Below are positions 56,401-59,541 of a stretch of DNA of 59,541 bases, one piece after another. Below the pieces are notes generated by a model that saw only the letters and a list, made by a program, of their open reading frames with translations, ran no database searches and had not been told where the DNA came from. Each line of letters opens with the position of its first letter. Positions within the stretch are counted from its first letter, which is position 1. Source of the stretch: Isotricha intestinalis (lineage: Eukaryota > Ciliophora > Litostomatea > Vestibuliferida > Isotrichidae); NCBI GenBank assembly GCA_023807065.1, contig JAJJLU010003530.1:1-59541 (forward strand). Reading direction: 5' to 3'. Both the position numbers and the translations under genes were made by a program.

Positions 56401-58921
56401 TATTATTTTAAAAGAAGATATTAAAGAAATTAAAATCGATGAAAAATTAAATAATGATTGTGATGATGATATTCAAAGAAAAATAAATTTAAAAATAGAA
56501 GAAAACAAAGTCGAAGAAAAGAAAGAAGACAATAAATTAGAAGAAAAAAAAGAAGAAGTTAAATTAGAAGAAAAAAAAGAAGAAGTTAAATTAGAAGAAA
56601 AAAAAGAAGACAATAAATTAGAAGATCAAAAAGAAGAAAATAAATTAGAAGAAAAAAAAGAAGAAAATAAATTAGAAGAAAAAAAAGAAGAAAATAAATT
56701 AGAAGAAAAAAAAGAAGAAATTAAATTGGAAGGAAAAAAAGAAGAAATTAAATTAGAAGGAAAAAAAGAAGAAATTAAATTAGAAGAAAAAAAAGAAGAC
56801 ATTAAATCAGAAGAAAAAAATGAAGAAATTAAATTGAAAGGAAAAAATGAAGAAATTAAATTAGAAGGAAAAAAAGAAGAAATTAAATTAGAAGGAAAAA
56901 AAGAAGAAATTAAATTAGAAGAAAAAAAAGAATTAGAAAAAAATAAAGATAAAAAAGAAAAAGAAAAAAAGGAAGAAAAAAATAATTTAAAATATAGAAA
57001 AGAAAAAATATTCGAGAAAGATAATAACAAATTAGAAAAAAAAAAAATTGAATATAAAATAATAAAAAGAGAATATTTTTCATCAAAAGATGTATTTGAT
57101 AAAATATTATTAAATCTTCGTCCATTATCTCTTCCAATGGGATTATTAGATTATTGTGAGAAAAACAAAAAGCGTAAGAAATTATATATTAAAAATTTTG
57201 AGATGGGAATAGAACAAATAAATGAGGAATTAAAATCTAATAAAACATTTATAAGAACAAACAAAAAAGAAGAAGAAATTCCAATATATGATAAAAATAT
57301 AAAAGAATTATATGAAAATCCAGATATTCCAATTGATGAAATACCATATGTGTTTGGAAGTCATTATTCAAATCAAACATATGTGACTCATTATTTAGTA
57401 AGAATATTTCCTTTTACTATTTCTTCATTAGAAATTCAAGGAAATTCTTTTGATTCTCCTGATAGATTATTTATTAATATCAATAAAAGTTTTATTGGAT
57501 CTTCTACTGAAAAAGGTGATATTAGAGAATTAATTCCTCAATTTTTCTTTTTACCTGAAATGTTTGTTAATTTAAATAAATTTAATTTTGGTTCTTTACA
57601 AAAAGTCGGATTAGAAAAAACTGATAGTACTATATTCATTCAAAATTTATTTAATTTAGGAAATGAAGTTAATGATTGTTTAATCCCTTATTATGCTGAT
57701 AATGACCCTTATAAATTTATTATTATTTATAGAAAAGTTTTAGAATCTGCTGAAATTAATATTGAAGATTGGATTAATTTTATTTTTGGAGAATTTAGTT
57801 ATGGAAAAAAAGCACAAGATAAAGGAAATATATTTATGAGTTATTGTTATGATGGTGTTGTTGAAAAAAGAATTAAAGAAAATAAATCTTTAAAAAGAAT
57901 TTGTTGTAGATTAAATGAATTAGGGTGTAATCCTTTATTAGTTTTTGATAAAATTATTAAAAGAAATTGTTATTTGGAAGTTAATTATCCTTTTAATATT
58001 CCTTTTAAAACTGAAGAAGGAACTTTTACTAATATTATTTCTTTAAATTGTTTTGTTAATGAAAGTACTTTAAATGTTAATTTAATATATAAAAATAATA
58101 AATTACTTTCTTGTGATCTTCAAATAAATTTAAAAGGCCAAATTTGTAATGTTTCTTTAACCCAAATTAAAGATTATGTTTCTTTTGAATCAAATAATAT
58201 TATAACTGTTTTTAAAAATCAACAAAAATTTATTATAACAGATTATTTTAAAATATGTTATATATATATTAATAATTTTTTTTCAAAAAATAAAACAGAA
58301 TATATAAAAATAAAAGAAGTCATTACTGTTTTAACTTTAAGTAAAGATGAAGAATATTTATTTTTAGGAACAAAATTTGGAAGAATCATAATATTTAATA
58401 TTATTAATGAAAAATTTCAGTTAATTAAAAAAATTTCTGCTCATGATAAACCTATTAATTTTATTCATGATAATAATATTTTAAATATGTTTGTTTCTTG
58501 TTCAAATGATTGTTATATTAATTTATATTTATATCCTAATATTCAATTAGTTAGAGTTATTAAATTAAATGAAAATTTTATTCCTCATTATTCTTTTTTA
58601 TCTTCTGATCCTCTTAGTTCTATTATTGTTTATTCAAATTCAAACAATAAATTTTTGTGTTATAGTTTAAATGGAAAATTATTACTTGAAAAAAATAGAG
58701 ATGAAGAAAATGAATTATTCAAAGAAAAACAATACAATGAATATAATCAAGTTTTTAAACTTCCTTGCACAGTTAGATTAAATAATTTCAATGATTATTT
58801 AGTTTATTTTAATAATGATTTTATTGTCTTTAGAAAGTTACCCTTTTTGGAAATAGCTTTTTATATTTTAAATCAAAAAAATAAAGTTGCTGATAATTTT
58901 AAAGTTTTTAATATCAATTAA
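53420..58921 (+). CDS. BEACH/WD40 domain protein
   Basis: 1,833 residues. A large N-terminal helical region with a lectin-like beta segment (about 170-350) leads to a PH-like domain (about 860-945). The BEACH domain begins at about 953 with the family motifs W-K-K-G-Y-M-S-N-F-E-Y and R-S-Y-R-D-L-S-Q-Y-P-V-F-P-W. It is interrupted by a Lys/Glu repeat insert (about 1028-1172 plus flanks) and resumes at about 1217 with LRPLSLPMGLLD, YVFGSHYSNQTYVTHYLVRI, DSPDRLF, ELIPQFFFLPEMF and FGEFSYGKKA. WD40-type repeats follow (from about 1620; AHDKPINFIHDNN, FVSCSNDCYINLYLYP). BEACH proteins of the LYST/NBEA/FAN type are large scaffolds for vesicle fusion, lysosome size and membrane traffic. It is shorter than animal LYST or NBEA but complete at the C-terminus. 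Confidence 0.93.
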   Translation: MENEINIFTDKGLIEEITFEKTKLYLERLKNNDMDNIKILLNNIYIQIEQSYIISDILNNEILEKNKLILILIDIYLNEDNEINESIIIETIYQLQYKIMIKREYFYFICQKIRKYIEEGNKNENFIIKCINIFTIFLLGKQLNLSNISVSDSLFIEKTNVICEFENYRLIPKKLTFDYFSFYNLKEGLILNEISNFSLNNSFFTIVFKIESYKNFSLLIIEINDLLNLDISIQNKELIIKFNEKEFSFMKEKEIKVNKFYVLQIQFLISDYTDLNNISQNNFKVELKSERKNKSEELPKNIFVKEDKQKSNNNNKLYKITLLKNFSGLVKTIFFSKTKINNNESLFDITNYLNYYFIISPLSYNNNIIIDPINNYQIEIKDTFLNQIINKQNNFSFIEKIEILLPILEIVYLNNFENAAQNLFELFDLMFLQKKKKKNFKKVNKYIKLINKFIEFSNINWIREANIKNDEFLSLFLLKNINEYSKEICEKIFEKIEKKNVISQQIKLWLFYGGKGDFINLKDIIFPKLVTKILENENNLKDIFYLYSKNPNSFLFLFLLITFQSKECYKYYDLIRKNKYFYLLYFYFQKGKFNDLFLNDNITKIQITIILIQVLKQLYPTENDLNQSLNDPFIKNEFLYILKPLLKENINDNEDNKDFNLFKYIEDFIEKENIETINKEQDQPITLFLPKEFNMKTDLIHSYKEHLKYCNFYKKIKKRLFFWNGPYSNYDIFFNQNKENVLELKFKLSNHLTQELTLPLLVPIANINDYLPIFSKFKKEKMFKSSFDKIYKLNLYPFYNFYDKFSINFFNFDNQENKSDFEYDVCHIKPLIHDKGFIEINKKNILFYSYPYYINNNDNENFDTERKSCYGCLFNLKEKNSKILRYKKIKINNVKYYIERKYLFEKNAIEIFTNNNKSYYFRFQNVKQKDNFIEKIKEINNQIVQFNKNKFVDEWKKGYMSNFEYIMNVNLLGNRSYRDLSQYPVFPWLIKDNDIILKEDIKEIKIDEKLNNDCDDDIQRKINLKIEENKVEEKKEDNKLEEKKEEVKLEEKKEEVKLEEKKEDNKLEDQKEENKLEEKKEENKLEEKKEENKLEEKKEEIKLEGKKEEIKLEGKKEEIKLEEKKEDIKSEEKNEEIKLKGKNEEIKLEGKKEEIKLEGKKEEIKLEEKKELEKNKDKKEKEKKEEKNNLKYRKEKIFEKDNNKLEKKKIEYKIIKREYFSSKDVFDKILLNLRPLSLPMGLLDYCEKNKKRKKLYIKNFEMGIEQINEELKSNKTFIRTNKKEEEIPIYDKNIKELYENPDIPIDEIPYVFGSHYSNQTYVTHYLVRIFPFTISSLEIQGNSFDSPDRLFININKSFIGSSTEKGDIRELIPQFFFLPEMFVNLNKFNFGSLQKVGLEKTDSTIFIQNLFNLGNEVNDCLIPYYADNDPYKFIIIYRKVLESAEINIEDWINFIFGEFSYGKKAQDKGNIFMSYCYDGVVEKRIKENKSLKRICCRLNELGCNPLLVFDKIIKRNCYLEVNYPFNIPFKTEEGTFTNIISLNCFVNESTLNVNLIYKNNKLLSCDLQINLKGQICNVSLTQIKDYVSFESNNIITVFKNQQKFIITDYFKICYIYINNFFSKNKTEYIKIKEVITVLTLSKDEEYLFLGTKFGRIIIFNIINEKFQLIKKISAHDKPINFIHDNNILNMFVSCSNDCYINLYLYPNIQLVRVIKLNENFIPHYSFLSSDPLSSIIVYSNSNNKFLCYSLNGKLLLEKNRDEENELFKEKQYNEYNQVFKLPCTVRLNNFNDYLVYFNNDFIVFRKLPFLEIAFYILNQKNKVADNFKVFNIN
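56504..56935 (+). repeat. 27-nt coding minisatellite, 16 copies
   Basis: Sixteen in-frame 27-nt units encode nine-residue repeats of consensus (N/I/V)-K-L-E-E/G-K-K-E-E. Early units start with Asn or Val, later ones with Ile, and runs of near-identical neighbours (units 6-8, 9-10, 14-15) show recent local duplication. The tract lies inside the BEACH domain, in the loop after YPVFPWLIKDND. The predicted structure is a highly charged single helix or coiled coil. Confidence 0.9.
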
Positions 58922-59343
58922 ATTATTTAACATTAATATTAAAAATTTATATTCATTAATTATTCATTTTATTAATAAATAACATTCAATATTTCGGTTC
59001 TATTATTTTTATTTAAAATTTCTTCAATATTCATAATATTATATACTTCTAAAATTATTTAATTGTTATTGATAACTTTACAATTTTTTATTTTCTTTCA
59101 TTTATTTCAATTTGTAAATTGGAAGATTTCTTAATTCTCTAATCCTATCTTATACAATATAATAATATTATGTATTGTTATTCATCCTTTTTTTATTAGT
59201 TTATCTGAATTTGTTTTTGCCTTTACCTGTAATCTTATTTCTAATTCTTTGGAAAGAATATTTTTTACTTTTGATTATTTTTATTTTTTTTATTTATTGT
59301 TTAAAATTATATATTTAAATTTTATTGTATTTAACATTTGATA
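58922..59343. other. Gene-free region downstream of the BEACH gene
   Basis: About 420 nt of A+T-rich sequence. On the minus strand a short coding-like fragment ends near 58965 (ATG at about 59029, reading MNIEEILNKNNRTEILNVIY), preceded by a GTAAAG...TTTTAG segment of about 33 nt that could be an intron. I could not find a splice that gives a continuous frame, so no gene is called. Confidence 0.35.
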
Positions 59344-59389
59344 GTAATTACCTCAATCCCCCTGGTTATCCGGACCCCCTAGCTATCAG
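59344..59389 (-). repeat. Interspersed repeat module B, copy 2 (inverted relative to copy 1)
   Basis: The minus strand reads CTGATAGCTAGGGGGTCC then GGATAACCAGGGGGATTGAGG and aligns with 30214-30252 over about 40 nt with a few gaps; TATCCGGACCC is an exact 11-nt inverted match. G+C clusters of this kind occur only in these two places. Confidence 0.65.
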
Positions 59390-59431
59390 TTTTTTTTCGA
59401 AAATTTTTTTTAAAATTTTTTCGTTTTTCTG

Positions 59432-59479
59432 ATTTTTGTTAAAAAAATAAATTATCAAAAGATTTGAATGAAAATCAAA
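59432..59479 (+). repeat. Interspersed repeat module A, copy 2
   Basis: 48 nt matching 29808-29855 at 43 of 48 positions, same strand. Here it lies about 40 nt to the right of inverted module B, whereas in copy 1 it lies about 360 nt to the left of module B in the same orientation. A run of A and another ATCCGGA follow at the right edge, where the window ends inside repeat sequence. Confidence 0.65.
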
Positions 59480-59541
59480 AAAAAAAAAAAAAAAAGATTT
59501 TTTAGAAAAATTTTTGGGATCCGGAATTAGTCAAATTAATT

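Noticed and set aside
56504..56935. CRISPR-like array suggested by regular repeats
   Set aside because: The units are contiguous with no spacers, are in frame inside a protein domain, and the genome is eukaryotic.
56626..57137. Ser/Phe/Leu-rich open frames opposite the BEACH minisatellite
   Set aside because: They are the antisense of the 27-nt Lys/Glu repeat and have no independent support.
58950..59260. C-terminal exon of another minus-strand gene
   Set aside because: A GTAAAG...TTTTAG segment and a short frame are present, but no splice choice gives a continuous frame without stops.

Overview
The window is nuclear DNA of a single-celled eukaryote, most likely a ciliate. It is extremely A+T-rich (roughly four fifths by eye), and its genes are densely packed, nearly intronless and rich in Asn/Lys/Glu low-complexity tracts. 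The gene set is eukaryotic: a dynein heavy chain-like protein, a Pumilio-family RNA-binding protein, an AP2-domain protein, a SPRTN-type protease, a BEACH/WD40 protein, an ABC half-transporter and a hybrid histidine kinase. The one intron I can place with confidence is only 26 nt (GT...AG), which fits ciliates. All 18 annotated genes end in TAA. Gln is CAA and Trp is TGG throughout the 4,324-codon dynein-like gene, so this is not a Tetrahymena-type code. An anaerobic litostome (rumen-type) ciliate would fit, but that is inference.

Layout. 1-2618 (-): a one-pass membrane protein gene with a frame break at about 1824 and an apparent second break near 66-72, probably running off the left edge. 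2640-4588: a decayed gene on the minus strand with scattered in-frame stops and frameshifts. 4589-6772 (+): hybrid histidine kinase with an intact receiver but a degenerate ATP-binding region. 7175-20149 (+): a 4,324-residue dynein heavy chain-like protein whose AAA1 site has lost the Walker A Ser/Thr and the Walker B acidic pair. 20516-26656: small genes, including SPRTN-like, coiled-coil, AP2 (with the 26-nt intron) and a membrane protein. 26917-29253 (-): PUF protein with a near-canonical Pumilio code. 29808-30256: a G+C-richer repeat and foldback island with a strong hairpin, partly repeated at the right edge (59344-59479). 30732-34295 (-): a coiled-coil/zinc-finger protein and a small protein ending in a possible CaaX box. 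35264-36403 (+): a secreted acidic Pro/Glu/Gln/Val protein. 36600-36916 (-): a possible gene relic. 37184-48619 (-): a giant cell-surface receptor-like gene of about 3,800 codons, present as three long open frames separated by short frame breaks. 48818-58921: ABC half-transporter, two unrecognised proteins sharing a 58-nt divergent promoter, and a BEACH/WD40 protein with a 16-copy 27-nt minisatellite inside the BEACH domain.

The genes do not form an operon or a single pathway. Cilia (dynein-like), membrane traffic (BEACH, ABC), RNA and DNA regulation (PUF, AP2, SPRTN) and signalling (histidine kinase, surface proteins) are mixed, as expected of a nuclear chromosome. The points most worth following are the catalytically dead dynein-like protein, the concentration of frame breaks in the two surface-protein genes while very long neighbouring genes stay intact, and the hairpin-bearing interspersed repeat.
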